From Tritrichomonas musculus (Eukaryota; Parabasalia; Tritrichomonadida; Tritrichomonadidae), in contig JAPFFF010000022.1 in NCBI GenBank assembly GCA_039105265.1, forward strand, positions 2,356,001-2,420,000: a stretch of 64,000 nt of DNA. The letters are read 5' to 3'. Position 1 is the first letter of the stretch. Each line of letters opens with the position of its first letter. The notes beneath the pieces are model-generated. The model did no database searches, was not told where the DNA came from, and was given only the letters and a program-made list of their open reading frames with translations. Positions 8,045-16,733 of this stretch are shown in pieces. The position numbers were made by a program, and so were the translations under genes.

Positions 8045-10087
8045 TTACTCATTAACTTGACTGCCAGCTGGTGTTTCATCATCAACATATTCTAATCCAT
8101 TAAGTGAAAGTTTAAAGTATGTATCTCTTGTGAGCCATAATTGAGTTGGGGGTGGATGTACTGTTCCTTCTTCGTTAACATTATAGTAAGTATCATTTGG
8201 ACCTGTATATATTGGTTGACCATTAACCTGAACTTGGATATTTCCAAATCCACCATCCAATCCATCGTAGCAATATCCTGCTGAAGCACGTTCTGTTTGA
8301 ATATTGAAAACAAAGCTAGAAGCATCACTTAAAGTATTTCTATAACGAACTCCATTTGCATCATTCTTTGGCATTGTCATACTATCTTCAAATTCTTTTG
8401 TGCATTGTAATGTGATTCCATCAAGGTCTCCAGCAGTTAATTGATTTTCAAAGAATCTTGCACCAATTGTGCTAACATTTTCATCTGGGAAGTTCTTACC
8501 TCCAATATTGAGATAACAATTTTGATATACTGGATTCTCGAAAACAGTGAGGTCATTATGATGTTTTGGAAACATAATTGACATTGTAGTAACATTAATT
8601 AATGGGATATTTAAAGTAGATTTGATACCATTTGCTGCAGGAGCAATTGGGAATGAATGGTAATCAACTTTTTGGGATGGAATTATAATTCCTTCACAAA
8701 GAATATTTTCAATACCTCTGCGAGTAGATTCACAGACACCATATCCTTGCATATTTGATTTACATAATGTGATTGTCATTCTGTTTACAGTTAATGTGGC
8801 TTTCTGTGATGAATATGTTTCATTGTGAAGTTGTGATTTAGCATCATGAATTGCTTGAAGAGTCTGTTTAGCAGAAACAATTGGTGTTTTAACAATTTGC
8901 CAAGCATAATATCTCCCATTTTTGTCAGCATGATTTAATGGTGGTAATGTTACAGCAGGATTATGAACACATATTTCTTCATCAGTTGCACCTGGTTGTA
9001 ATCCAAATTCTTCAAATTCTTCCTTTGTGTAACTGAAATTGAATTCCAAATCTGTAAGAATATCAGTGTAACCAGTACTTCCATCATCATTATCCCATTG
9101 TTCACCAATTCGATATTGAATCTTATACTTGATAGGTGTTGGGGTTGGTTCGGGAGATGGAGACGGTGATGGGTCAGGTGTTGGAGATGGTGATGGGTCT
9201 GGTGTTGGAGATGGGTCTGGAGATGGAGCACCAGGACCTGGAATTATAGCTTCATTACCAATTTGTGTAAATTGATGTTTCAAGTGACCGCGGGCCTTTA
9301 TTTCTTTCAATCTTTCTAATTCTGCAGATGAGATACTATCATTATCTTCTAGATAAGCTTTTGTTTCAGCAACAGTATAAGGGTCTATAGCGGCCCAAAC
9401 TAATCCTGCGGGTGATACTTGGAAACGAATTGATAAATCACCTATGATACCATTAGGGAATAAATCGAATGCTTGTAATGCAAGTAAATCATCAAATGGA
9501 ACGTTCAAATCAAATTCAACTTGGGATTTACCATTAGATTTGAATGAATTGAGGTTAACATAAGCACCAGCAACAGTTTGTGAATAATTTGAAACGTTTT
9601 CCAAAAGTGAATGTACAAAACGCCTACGTTTCTTCTCAGTCTCTGGTTTAACAGTGGAATACAAAAACCCTTCACGAATGCATTCATTTTGCTGATATCC
9701 AACGTTTACATTATTATGGAGAATCTCCAAACGGTCAAACAATTGATTGGAAGATTTGAGCCCGACAAATAATTTGTAGAAGTTATTTGGGTCATCAATT
9801 TGTTGTAATTTTGCTAAATCAGTATTGAGTTGTAAATCTAGTTTGATGTGAAAGGTGAGGAATCCTTTATCAACATCAGAAATGAAGTGGTCAGGATGTG
9901 TCAAACTGATTTGGGAATACTGTCCTTGATGAAATGGTGCGGGTTGGTCATGACAATCAACTGTTCTGAATGAAAATGAGCGTGTACCATCATTAGTGTT
10001 AATCATTTCACGCATCTTATTAAAAGTGTCAAGTACATTCCCAGCTTCGATTTTGTAATTATGTGCTCTTTCGTTGCGATACAACAT
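8045..10087 (-). CDS. mcp: Major capsid protein, double jelly-roll (element A)
   Basis: This 680-residue protein is closely related to the C protein at 58665-60617 and distantly to B at 20998-22575. Hallmarks are TVDCHDQPAPFHQGQYSQIS near residue 45, FDRLEILHNNVNVGY, FDLNVPFDDLLALQAFDLFP and PLINVTTMSIMFPKHHNDL. Polinton capsid proteins of this type form pseudo-hexameric trimers of an icosahedral shell. A Pro/Ser/Asp repeat tract (about residues 287-320, period PSPTPD) lies between the two halves and may be an exposed loop. C has only a short version. The start is fixed by the conserved RNERAHN N-terminus. It is divergent from the pVI-like gene at 10139. Confidence 0.93.
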   Translation of the reverse strand: MLYRNERAHNYKIEAGNVLDTFNKMREMINTNDGTRSFSFRTVDCHDQPAPFHQGQYSQISLTHPDHFISDVDKGFLTFHIKLDLQLNTDLAKLQQIDDPNNFYKLFVGLKSSNQLFDRLEILHNNVNVGYQQNECIREGFLYSTVKPETEKKRRRFVHSLLENVSNYSQTVAGAYVNLNSFKSNGKSQVEFDLNVPFDDLLALQAFDLFPNGIIGDLSIRFQVSPAGLVWAAIDPYTVAETKAYLEDNDSISSAELERLKEIKARGHLKHQFTQIGNEAIIPGPGAPSPDPSPTPDPSPSPTPDPSPSPSPEPTPTPIKYKIQYRIGEQWDNDDGSTGYTDILTDLEFNFSYTKEEFEEFGLQPGATDEEICVHNPAVTLPPLNHADKNGRYYAWQIVKTPIVSAKQTLQAIHDAKSQLHNETYSSQKATLTVNRMTITLCKSNMQGYGVCESTRRGIENILCEGIIIPSQKVDYHSFPIAPAANGIKSTLNIPLINVTTMSIMFPKHHNDLTVFENPVYQNCYLNIGGKNFPDENVSTIGARFFENQLTAGDLDGITLQCTKEFEDSMTMPKNDANGVRYRNTLSDASSFVFNIQTERASAGYCYDGLDGGFGNIQVQVNGQPIYTGPNDTYYNVNEEGTVHPPPTQLWLTRDTYFKLSLNGLEYVDDETPAGSQVNE

Positions 10088-10138
10088 TTATGATACAAAA
10101 AAAGTACTTATTACAGGACTTTTTTCATTATAAAAACA

Positions 10139-10393
10139 ATGGGTATCGGAATCTTCAAGAAAATGAAAAATGCTTTTAAATCAGTTGGCAATACAATTAA
10201 GAATGTTGCAACTAAAGTCGGTAAAGCGCTTCCTAAAGTTGTTGAAATTGGTAAAAGAGTTACCAGTGCGGTAGAGCCTGTTTTAGGTGATATACCTCTT
10301 ATTGGAGATACTATAAGAGCAATTGACACAGGGTTGAATGTTGTCGATAGAGGAATGAGAATTGGTAAGAGCTTGATAAATGAAGTAGAATAA
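10139..10393 (+). CDS. Small basic/amphipathic protein, pVI/pX-like (element A)
   Basis: This 84-residue protein starts MGIGIFKKMKNAFKSVG and is homologous to 58366-58617 in C and probably to 19859-20122 in B. The N-terminus is a basic amphipathic helix and the rest is small-residue rich with a Gly/Ile hydrophobic segment. Size, composition and position beside the capsid gene recall adenovirus pVI/pX-type internal capsid or membrane-active proteins. That role is inferred. A TTTTTTCATTATA stretch precedes the start. Confidence 0.8.
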   Translation: MGIGIFKKMKNAFKSVGNTIKNVATKVGKALPKVVEIGKRVTSAVEPVLGDIPLIGDTIRAIDTGLNVVDRGMRIGKSLINEVE

Positions 10394-10419
10394 AAACAAA
10401 AAAATTTTTTTGAAAATAA

Positions 10420-10866
10420 ATGGAATTGGAAGTAATTAACGAAATAACTGAAGAAACAAAAAACTTCAAATCCATCGAAGAATTTAATTTGTTCTACCAG
10501 AAGCACAAGGACGAGATGAATGGACGCACCACACAGTACCTCAATAGAGTATATAAGATTATTACCCCCGATGGTGTTGAATATAGAATAACAAAAAAGA
10601 ATTGTTCGAAAGAAGGAAATAAGAGAGTTGGGGGTGATATATTTCTAAAAAAAGTGTTTAAAAAGGAAGACCTAAAAGAGTTAGAACAAGATGTTATCAG
10701 AGCTGATATTGAAAGTGTAAAGGATGAGATTAAGCAGATGATATCGCGCATTCATGCGAATGAGCTTCTAGCGAATCGTATTGAGCAATCAGAGAAAAAA
10801 ATAATAGAACTAACATCAACTGTGAATCAGATAGCTAAATATATTAATACTATGAATAATATGTAG
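10420..10866 (+). CDS. Conserved coiled-coil protein (element A)
   Basis: This 148-residue protein is homologous to 57881-58315 in C. Shared N-terminal stretches are EEFNLFYQKHKD, TQYLNRVYKIITP and EYRITKK. The C-terminal half is a predicted coiled coil with regular Ile/Leu spacing (ADIESVKDEIKQMISRI). It follows the pVI-like gene by 26 bases on the same strand. A virion or assembly role is suggested by its membership of the capsid block. Confidence 0.78.
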   Translation: MELEVINEITEETKNFKSIEEFNLFYQKHKDEMNGRTTQYLNRVYKIITPDGVEYRITKKNCSKEGNKRVGGDIFLKKVFKKEDLKELEQDVIRADIESVKDEIKQMISRIHANELLANRIEQSEKKIIELTSTVNQIAKYINTMNNM

Positions 10867-10867
10867 C

Positions 10868-11101
10868 TTAAATCTTACTATTAATTGGGACCACTGAATG
10901 GTTCAAAGAATATGTATGATAGTTGAGTTTTTTTGTAGTTATTGGAGGCTTTTCATGGTTTATAGTTCCCTTCAAATCTCTCTTCTTGATTATAGGTGCA
11001 GAATTGATTCTGGTACGCTCTTTTTGCATTTCCAATTGAAGTCTGTCGTAGAAATTCATTCTTTTATCATCTCTTATCGTGCGTCTCTGTTGAAAAGACA
11101 T
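10868..11101 (-). CDS. Small conserved basic protein ending NSKI (element A)
   Basis: This 77-residue protein is homologous to 57657-57884 in C. Both begin MS-x3-RR and end SLNH-x-V-x-P-x-NSKI. It is basic, with no recognised domain, and is encoded opposite to its neighbours in the capsid block in both elements. Conservation of such a small protein argues that the gene is real. Function unknown. Confidence 0.75.
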   Translation of the reverse strand: MSFQQRRTIRDDKRMNFYDRLQLEMQKERTRINSAPIIKKRDLKGTINHEKPPITTKKLNYHTYSLNHSVVPINSKI

Positions 11102-11117
11102 TTTTGTATTGAAATAA

Positions 11118-11348
11118 ATGACTGAATTAAGTGATTATAAGAGGGAAATTCCTGAACTTAAAAGAATCAAACGAGCGCTAAAAGAGAAATGCTACGACTA
11201 TAAACAGCATCTCAATAACGTAAAATCAGGTATGCTTGGCTCAAATGGATTAGCAGTAAGAGAATCGTTAATTGAAGATATTGAATCTTTAAAAGAGAAA
11301 GTTCACAAACTCGAAAAAGAATTTGATAGATTAACCAATAAAGAGTAA
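11118..11348 (+). CDS. Small coiled-coil protein with GMLGSNGLAVRESLIEDI core (element A)
   Basis: This 76-residue protein is almost the same length as, and very similar to, 57389-57622 in C. Both start MTEL and share KEIPELKRIK and the GMLGSNGLAVRESLIEDI core. It is helical and highly charged, probably a coiled coil, and ends the capsid block that is inverted between A and C. Function unknown. Confidence 0.8.
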   Translation: MTELSDYKREIPELKRIKRALKEKCYDYKQHLNNVKSGMLGSNGLAVRESLIEDIESLKEKVHKLEKEFDRLTNKE

Positions 11349-11360
11349 GATGTACAGAGA

Positions 11361-11375
11361 TTTTTTTGCACTGAA
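11361..11375 (+). promoter_or_regulatory. T-tract promoter-like motif before the 11376 gene
   Basis: ATTTTTTTGCACTGA lies directly before the ATG. The same T-run plus GCA pattern precedes the homologous gene in C (ATTTTTGCACTTTGGAA before 60660). Confidence 0.5.
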
Positions 11376-11981
11376 ATGTCAAGTATTATGAATAAAGCAC
11401 GTATATTGAGCTCAGAAAACGATGCAAGTGTAAAACAGAGTCAAGAAACAAATATAGAAATCAAATTAGCTCCTCAAAGAGGAAGTGCAGTAGCATATCC
11501 ACAAATACCGCAACCACAAAATGTAAATTTTACTATGCCGCGAACGGAGTTCGAGTCAATGAAATTGCCGACCCCACAGGAGGGGTTTGCCTCTCAATAC
11601 ATACCTCCAACCAACAATCTTACCCAAGACCGAGGAATTGCAGATTTAGGAAATGAGTTGGATTCACTTGAAAAGAAAAACAAATTTTTGGAGTTGCTTG
11701 TTGGGATGTATGAGAATAACCCATTAAAGGTAAACTCTTATGTAGTATGTAAATCGACATTATTAATGGATATGATAAAGCTGTTGACAGATTGTGATAA
11801 AGTTGATTTGGTTATTGAAGATGAAGAGCCTGGTTGTTGTGTTGCTAATGTTGCAAAACTGATAAAGATTGATAAGATATTAATCACTAAAGATGGTAAA
11901 TCCGAAGAACTAAAATACTGCTACAATCATGTCTATACCGAGTTTGTTAAATATGCAATATCACTCAAATATTGCTGTTAA
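11376..11981 (+). CDS. Conserved protein with PGCCVA motif (element A)
   Basis: This 201-residue protein is related to 23407-23928 in B (EPGCCVANV versus NPGCCVAKV) and to 60660-61270 in C (KARILSSENDASVKQ N-terminus). The first 90 residues are low-complexity and Pro/Gln-rich. The rest is a compact domain with LVVGMYENNPLK-type helices, the Cys-Cys motif and an NHVYTEFVKYAISL C-terminus. It is conserved across all three elements just upstream of the small membrane protein and ATPase genes. Function unknown. Two small palindromes lie in the low-complexity part near 11540 and 11570. Confidence 0.8.
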   Translation: MSSIMNKARILSSENDASVKQSQETNIEIKLAPQRGSAVAYPQIPQPQNVNFTMPRTEFESMKLPTPQEGFASQYIPPTNNLTQDRGIADLGNELDSLEKKNKFLELLVGMYENNPLKVNSYVVCKSTLLMDMIKLLTDCDKVDLVIEDEEPGCCVANVAKLIKIDKILITKDGKSEELKYCYNHVYTEFVKYAISLKYCC

Positions 11982-12039
11982 TTACTTTTTCTTAATAAGA
12001 AATGACTTACTTTTAGTAAAGCTTTTTTTTGAAGGAAAA

Positions 12040-12171
12040 ATGTTTTGTCAGATACTTTTATGTATGATTCTAGCTGTTAATGTTATGGAGTTATTTGTGA
12101 TAATATCAGCATTGAAACCTGATGAACCACCTGAATTAAGTGAAGAGATGCGACAGAAACTTTATTGCTAA
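12040..12171 (+). CDS. Very small membrane protein ending in DEPPEL motif (element A)
   Basis: This 43-residue protein consists of one hydrophobic segment (ILLCMILAVNVMELFVIIS) and the acidic tail DEPPELSEEMRQKLY. The element C counterpart at 61281-61430 has the same design, including DEPPEL. Both lie between the PGCCVA gene and the ATPase gene. The ATG at 12040 follows a T-run and an A-run. One membrane span with the tail on one side is predicted. A virion or membrane role is possible. Confidence 0.75.
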   Translation: MFCQILLCMILAVNVMELFVIISALKPDEPPELSEEMRQKLYC

Positions 12172-12174
12172 GAA

Positions 12175-13053
12175 ATGCTTAAACCTACAAAGTTTGATTA
12201 TTCGACAGTGTTTTTTTCAGATTCTAGTGATTCAGAAGAGCTATTTACTGAACCTCAGGTAAAACCCTTTTTTAACATCGACATTGAGATGAGTAAAGCG
12301 TATAAAAAAAATGAATCCAAGATATTGAGTGAATCTATTAGACCAATTGCTAATGGTATCTACGCAAATTATAATTCATTAAACATCATTGTTGGAGCTC
12401 AAGGAAAGGGTAAATCTCATATTGTATTACGTGATATTATTCAAATATCAAGAATCCCTGGTGCTGCTCATTTAATTGTTTATATTAGTAAGAATGGAGT
12501 TATAAATGATTCAACATTTGAAGCACAGCGAGAATTGATTAAACTTCCTATAAAAGTTATATCTGATTCAAATGCTGAGAATTACTTAAAAGAACTTGAT
12601 TTATGGAAAGAATTGTATGATAAATACGTTAATAATAATACTCGATTAGATGAAGAGAAGATAAATAAGATGCTCTCCTTTTTATGTATTTCACAGTTGA
12701 ATTTAATAAAATCTCCTCTAAATACTATCATTTTATGTGAGGATTTCATTAAATCAAAGCTATTGAAATCAGCTTATTTTACCAATTATATCACTCAATT
12801 ACGGCACAAACATTCTATTGTCTATGTTAATGTTCAATTCTTTAAAGCAATACCGACGGATTACAAGAATAATTGCACATCTTTCTTCATATTTAATGGA
12901 TTCTCACGACAGAAAATGGGTTATATATACCAACAAGTTGTTATGCCAATTGAATTCGAAGATTTGTGGAGGAGATATTGTTGTATGAAAAATCATGATT
13001 TCATCTTGGTGAACACACGAGAAGGTAGTATAGAGTTTATTAGTTGTGTGTAA
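12175..13053 (+). CDS. Genome-packaging ATPase, FtsK/HerA-like (element A)
   Basis: This 292-residue ATPase is homologous to 61450-62412 in C and distantly to 19327-19848 in B. The Walker A motif GAQGKGKSH lies near residue 75 and a Walker B-like TIILCEDF near residue 185. YRYITQLRH-type helices and NGFSRQK follow. Such ATPases pump element DNA into capsids in Polintons, adenovirus-like elements and large DNA viruses. The gene starts 4 bases after the small membrane protein gene, so the two may be co-expressed. Confidence 0.92.
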   Translation: MLKPTKFDYSTVFFSDSSDSEELFTEPQVKPFFNIDIEMSKAYKKNESKILSESIRPIANGIYANYNSLNIIVGAQGKGKSHIVLRDIIQISRIPGAAHLIVYISKNGVINDSTFEAQRELIKLPIKVISDSNAENYLKELDLWKELYDKYVNNNTRLDEEKINKMLSFLCISQLNLIKSPLNTIILCEDFIKSKLLKSAYFTNYITQLRHKHSIVYVNVQFFKAIPTDYKNNCTSFFIFNGFSRQKMGYIYQQVVMPIEFEDLWRRYCCMKNHDFILVNTREGSIEFISCV

Positions 13054-13081
13054 AAAAATATTGTGTTCAAAGTATATTTTT

Positions 13082-13540
13082 TTAGTCTAATACAATATTT
13101 TGATGAGTACCCTTAAATATTGTTGGTTCTGGTATATCATATTTCTCTCTTAGCTTTAATAACATATCGCGGTTTGTTTTGTTGATTCGTTCAATAGAAT
13201 AGTTATAATATTCATGTTCTTTATATACTTGCTTTTCTGTATTACCGTTAACAAAGAACTCTAATGAATTACAGTTAATTCTTCTCCTTGTATTTGATGT
13301 TAAAACGACGTGCTCAAACCCCATTTCTTTGATTTTATCTGGGTAGAATCTAATTGTTTTATCCGGTGTTTGTAGTGAAATGTATAACACTTTCGCAATA
13401 AAACTCGATTTGTTGATAATAGGATATTTTTCGCAAAGCAGTGTGAAATCACATTTATTGAAATCATCAGGGTTTTCCAATAGAGAGATAAGATTGTTGA
13501 TATATTCGAAAACTCTAAGTGATTTGCTATTGCAAGCCAT
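13082..13540 (-). CDS. Conserved protein of unknown function next to ATPase (element A)
   Basis: This 152-residue protein is homologous to 62409-62888 in C. Shared stretches are VFEYINNLISLL, AKVLYISLQ, TIRFYP-K-KEM, FFVNGNTEK and YYNYSIER. It has no recognised domain and is probably soluble with mixed alpha/beta content. In both elements it converges on the ATPase gene, so the pair is a stable unit. Function unknown. Confidence 0.8.
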   Translation of the reverse strand: MACNSKSLRVFEYINNLISLLENPDDFNKCDFTLLCEKYPIINKSSFIAKVLYISLQTPDKTIRFYPDKIKEMGFEHVVLTSNTRRRINCNSLEFFVNGNTEKQVYKEHEYYNYSIERINKTNRDMLLKLREKYDIPEPTIFKGTHQNIVLD

Positions 13541-13821
13541 TTTGTAATGGAATAAAAATTTAAAAAAATATTTGATTTACTGTTTGGCTGTCAATTGGAG
13601 GCTCAAATTATTCGACTCGAAAAAAGTGCTAGAAATCATTGAGTTTCATAGTTGGGGCTCACAGTGTTGTAGACAGTGTGCTAAAAAACCTTGAGTTCTG
13701 AAAATGGGTTAGAAAATAAGGAAAATCGCATGAAACCCTTGAGCGACTAACATGGGGTAGGCCGCCAGATGTGATTTATTATCTGACCCCCAATACGCAC
13801 ATACTACACTACTAACATGTA
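13541..13821. other. Gene-free stretch of element A
   Basis: About 280 bases without a recognisable gene. The sequence contains several TTGAG words but no clear repeat array. The promoter of the minus-strand gene ending at 13082 should lie at its left end, where a T-rich stretch (reverse strand) precedes the start. Confidence 0.4.
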
Positions 13822-13975
13822 CTTATAGCAAGACAGTTCATACCTAATGATGACCCACGACATAAAACAGAGGTAGACCATATCAATAGGAATAGGGCTG
13901 ACTACCATCTAAGCAACTTAAGATGGATAACCCCAACTGATAGTAACTATAACAGGGATATGCCCAAAATTATAA
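13822..13975 (+). pseudogene. HNH endonuclease remnant
   Basis: The plus strand encodes a fragment with IPNDDP, then EVDHINRNR and LSNLRWITP, the core of an HNH_3-type homing endonuclease. It closely resembles the HNH parts of the two B genes (EVDHRNRIRTDNH and QVDHRNRDRTDYH). No NUMOD4-type N-terminal region is visible upstream. It overlaps the end of the opposite gene at 13970. It is a fragment left by an endonuclease gene, and its relation to the B copies suggests spread among Polintons. Confidence 0.75.
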
Positions 13976-14233
13976 ATGCGAGGGTAGATTAGATATTTGG
14001 TACTCTAAGAACTCAAAGGCAAAATGTTCTATTTGGTCGATAAATTCCAAATCACCATCTTTCATCATTACACCAAGAAATTCAGGTTCGAAATACTCAG
14101 CAACTAACTCTTTTATCTTATTAATTAAAATATTACATACTCCCTCATTAGTCTCACATCTATATTCATAGAGGTTAGATACTATTTTATAGAGGATATA
14201 TATACGCTCTTTTATGGTCATGTAATAAGCCAT
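13970..14233 (-). CDS. Small hypothetical protein (element A)
   Basis: This 87-residue protein, mostly helical and acidic, begins MAYYMTIKERIYILYKIV. No domain or homolog in B or C was recognised. The reverse-strand leader has a T-run followed by CTGTATAAATG, the typical start context of this window, which supports expression. Confidence 0.55.
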   Translation of the reverse strand: MAYYMTIKERIYILYKIVSNLYEYRCETNEGVCNILINKIKELVAEYFEPEFLGVMMKDGDLEFIDQIEHFAFEFLEYQISNLPSHL

Positions 14234-14303
14234 TTATACAGAAATAAAAAAACAAATGAAATGAACAATAGAAAAATATTTAGTCATTTCACTTTTTTCT
14301 TTG

Positions 14304-14564
14304 ATGAATCTCGATAAGAAGATACGATTGACCACTGAAATGCTCAATACTAAAACCATGGATGAAAAGCAAAAGCTTGAAGCAAAGGTAGACCATACTG
14401 AAACTTACTTGTTGCTCCAAATTGATCAACTCAGCCAACGACTTGATGAGGTTCTTAATAGGGTCAACCTGCTATCATTAAAACTCGATTCTGTCATTGA
14501 TGACCTTGCAAAGATGAAGGTCAACGTTGATGATATCAACAGCAGCCTTGATAACCTTCTTTAA
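14304..14564 (+). CDS. Coiled-coil protein (element A)
   Basis: This 86-residue protein is almost entirely heptad-like, with Leu/Ile at regular spacing from LLLQIDQLSQRLDEVLNRV to the C-terminus. The first ATG is at 14304, preceded by TTCACTTTTTTCTTTG, a T-tract start context. No homolog was seen in B or C. A trimeric or dimeric coiled coil is likely. Role unknown. Confidence 0.6.
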   Translation: MNLDKKIRLTTEMLNTKTMDEKQKLEAKVDHTETYLLLQIDQLSQRLDEVLNRVNLLSLKLDSVIDDLAKMKVNVDDINSSLDNLL

Positions 14565-14605
14565 TAAACAACATCTTCTTCTTATTTCTTTTATTTGATT
14601 TTTAA

Positions 14606-15007
14606 ATGACAAGTAATGTAGGTACACAAACTAAACCTAACTATAAAATACAACTACTACAAGGTACTATTAAATTTCGACCTAAACTAGTTGATAGAGA
14701 TGTTGCAAGATTAACAAGAGGTTTGGGTCAAACTATATGGAAGTTCTCTAATAATCAAATAAATTTACAAAAATTATATGAGACATATTTAAATACTAGT
14801 ATAGCTTTTAAAGACGTACTTGAATTTGCTAATAGACTCAAGAGAGAGAGACCAAAAGCAAAATTTACAGGTTGTGTGTTTGCGATTAAGAAAAATCAAG
14901 ATGATAAAGATGAATATGGGCATTACATAACAGTATTAAAGCCATATCAATATACTCTCCAAGAATCATCAACAGATGTATTTAACAGAGATAAAATTAC
15001 ATTATGA
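14606..15007 (+). CDS. Hypothetical protein upstream of the protease gene (element A)
   Basis: This 133-residue basic protein has no recognised domain. A central stretch, DVARLTRGLGQTIWKF, and the C-terminal HYITVLKPYQYTL suggest a compact fold. T-runs and TTTTTAAATG precede the start. It ends just before the start of the protease gene and may be co-expressed with it. Function unknown. Confidence 0.6.
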   Translation: MTSNVGTQTKPNYKIQLLQGTIKFRPKLVDRDVARLTRGLGQTIWKFSNNQINLQKLYETYLNTSIAFKDVLEFANRLKRERPKAKFTGCVFAIKKNQDDKDEYGHYITVLKPYQYTLQESSTDVFNRDKITL

Positions 15008-15032
15008 TATTATCAACATAAGGATATCTCGA

Positions 15033-15770
15033 ATGAAGACTGAGGAGGAAAAACAAGCAGCTAAAGAACTGAGAGAGCAGATGAAAGAAAGAACATTGAA
15101 AAATGATAAGAAAGAATATAAAACTAGAGGTGTTCAAACAGATGATATACCTGAATTGGCTCCATTACCTCAACCTCTTAGAGAGTATCGAACAAGATAT
15201 TTACAAGATAGATTATCAGACGATGATTTACCACCACCACCTCGTGCAGAACCTCCACCTATAAAAAGGAAGAGAAGTGTAAACAGAATTCAACGTTTAC
15301 TTCAAAGTAGTACAAATTTAGATGATGATAGACCTAAGAAAAAATCAAAACAACCTAAGACAAAATCAAAACGACCTCGTTCACCTTCACCTCCACCTCC
15401 ACCACCTCCTCTTCCTTCATCACCACCTCCACAGTTTCCATCATCACATACCTCTCGAGGTACTAGTCCTCCTCCAAGAAAACCCCGTATGACACCACAG
15501 AAGGCAGGAGAGTATACAGTAGACCAAGGACATAATAGGATTCATGATTGGAGGAGTTTAGTCAATGATGAAAATATAGACGAAGATGTTATTGATGACT
15601 ACTTGAAACTTCTATATAACAAAGGAAAGAGATTGAATAAACAACCTGGTCAAAATGAGGCAGAATTTGATAAAAAGAAAATATTGGTTTTACCTACTGC
15701 ATTTTATACCCTCCTTTCTATAGCATATGAGACTAATGATAATGGAAAATTACTAGAACTGATGAAAAGT
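15033..15770 (+). pseudogene. Ulp1/adenain-like protease locus, left flank (element A), interrupted by element B
   Basis: The N-terminal part has a long Pro/Ser/Lys-rich region (runs of PPPPPP). It then turns into a folded region with HDWRSLVNDENID and ILVLPTAFYTLL, typical of the start of a Ulp1/adenain cysteine protease domain. Element B begins at 15771. The catalytic end of a protease of the same family lies at 63272-63592, on the far side of both insertions. Polinton proteases of this family are thought to mature capsid proteins. The ATG at 15033 was preferred to an in-frame ATG at 14976 that overlaps the previous gene. Confidence 0.7.
15766..15770. repeat. Target-site duplication of element B, left copy (AAAGT)
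   Basis: The five bases AAAGT lie directly before the left inverted repeat and recur at 38034-38038 directly after the right one. Polintons are known to make 5-6 bp duplications, so this marks the insertion point in element A. Confidence 0.85.
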
Positions 15771-16051
15771 AGTAGAATGGTTAAGGGGGGCTACAGGGAC
15801 AAGCCCTTTCGCCCCCACTTACCGGTTTTGAAGGTCGTCTGAGACCCTCCCAACAGCCCTCCAGAGGCCCATTACGGTCATTCCGTCAACTCTCCACCCT
15901 CAACACCTCCCGAGAAGCTCAAATCACCCAAAAAACGACAGTTACGGACCTCTAAACGAGTTTCCCAATCACAGCCATCTCCACTGCTCCAACAGCTGCT
16001 TGGAAACACTAGGGATTTCGTTATAGAGACATCTTTTTAGCCTCACCGCAA

Positions 16052-16390
16052 ATGAGTACTCCCTATTACATTCACCATGACGACTTCGACGGTCTTGCAG
16101 TCCCTGATCAGGTCATGCCTAACGATATCAAACGTATTGTATCTCACGGTAAGCACACGTTCCGTAAACGAATCTTCTTCTTCAGTCCCAGTCAACGACA
16201 GGTATATCGATACATCGCAACCGATAAGCTCGTCGAGGTAGTGAAGGGGCATACGGTCGGTAACTCATTAGTGTTCAATCTAGTGACGGATGAGTCCAGA
16301 CACGACACTCTATATGTGAACGATCGAATGCTTGATATCATCAGGGACATGCCCAAGATCGAATTGCCCAACAGACGCGGCTGTCGTTGA
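16052..16390 (+). CDS. TIR-embedded small protein 1, left copy (element B)
   Basis: This 112-residue basic protein begins MSTPYYIHHDDFDGL and lies wholly inside the 995-bp inverted repeat, so an identical twin is at 37414-37752. CTTTTTAGCCTCACCGCAA precedes the start. No domain was recognised. The compact run TFRKRIFFFSPSQRQVYRYI looks beta-rich. Being held in the terminal repeat, the gene is present twice and is likely expressed inward from both ends. Confidence 0.7.
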   Translation: MSTPYYIHHDDFDGLAVPDQVMPNDIKRIVSHGKHTFRKRIFFFSPSQRQVYRYIATDKLVEVVKGHTVGNSLVFNLVTDESRHDTLYVNDRMLDIIRDMPKIELPNRRGCR

Positions 16391-16499
16391 ATCATTTTTG
16401 GTCTCAGAAGTGGAGTTCATCGTCCCCGGATACCTCCGACACCGAAATGCCTCAAACGATTTCTCTATCGATTTTTTATCCCGTAGTTATACACATAAG

Positions 16500-16733
16500 A
16501 TGAACGCCTGTGAAGATGTATTCGAAGCTATCGACATCTCTGAAGTTCATTCAGTCAACGACATCATCGAATTCATCGAAGACTACTTCGGTGATGAGAT
16601 AGAGCTCGATGTTGAGGTTGAAAACGAATCCGATTTCGACAGACTCTTAAACGTAGCCTACGACGACGATATCGGCATGGACAGAAAGATCGAAGTCATC
16701 AAGACCATTATCGGATTGGTGTTGGATGACTAA
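16500..16733 (+). CDS. TIR-embedded small acidic protein 2, left copy (element B)
   Basis: This 77-residue very acidic protein begins MNACEDVFEAIDISEVHS and has several Asp/Glu clusters. The frame opens further upstream, but the ATG at 16500 avoids overlap with the previous gene and is preceded by a TTTTTTATCCCG tract. Its twin is at 37071-37304. No domain was recognised. A DNA mimic or small regulator is conceivable from the charge, but unproven. Confidence 0.6.
   Translation: MNACEDVFEAIDISEVHSVNDIIEFIEDYFGDEIELDVEVENESDFDRLLNVAYDDDIGMDRKIEVIKTIIGLVLDD

Noticed and set aside
13822-13975. Functional HNH gene in A
   Set aside because: Only the HNH core region is visible and it overlaps the opposite gene, so it is listed as a remnant.
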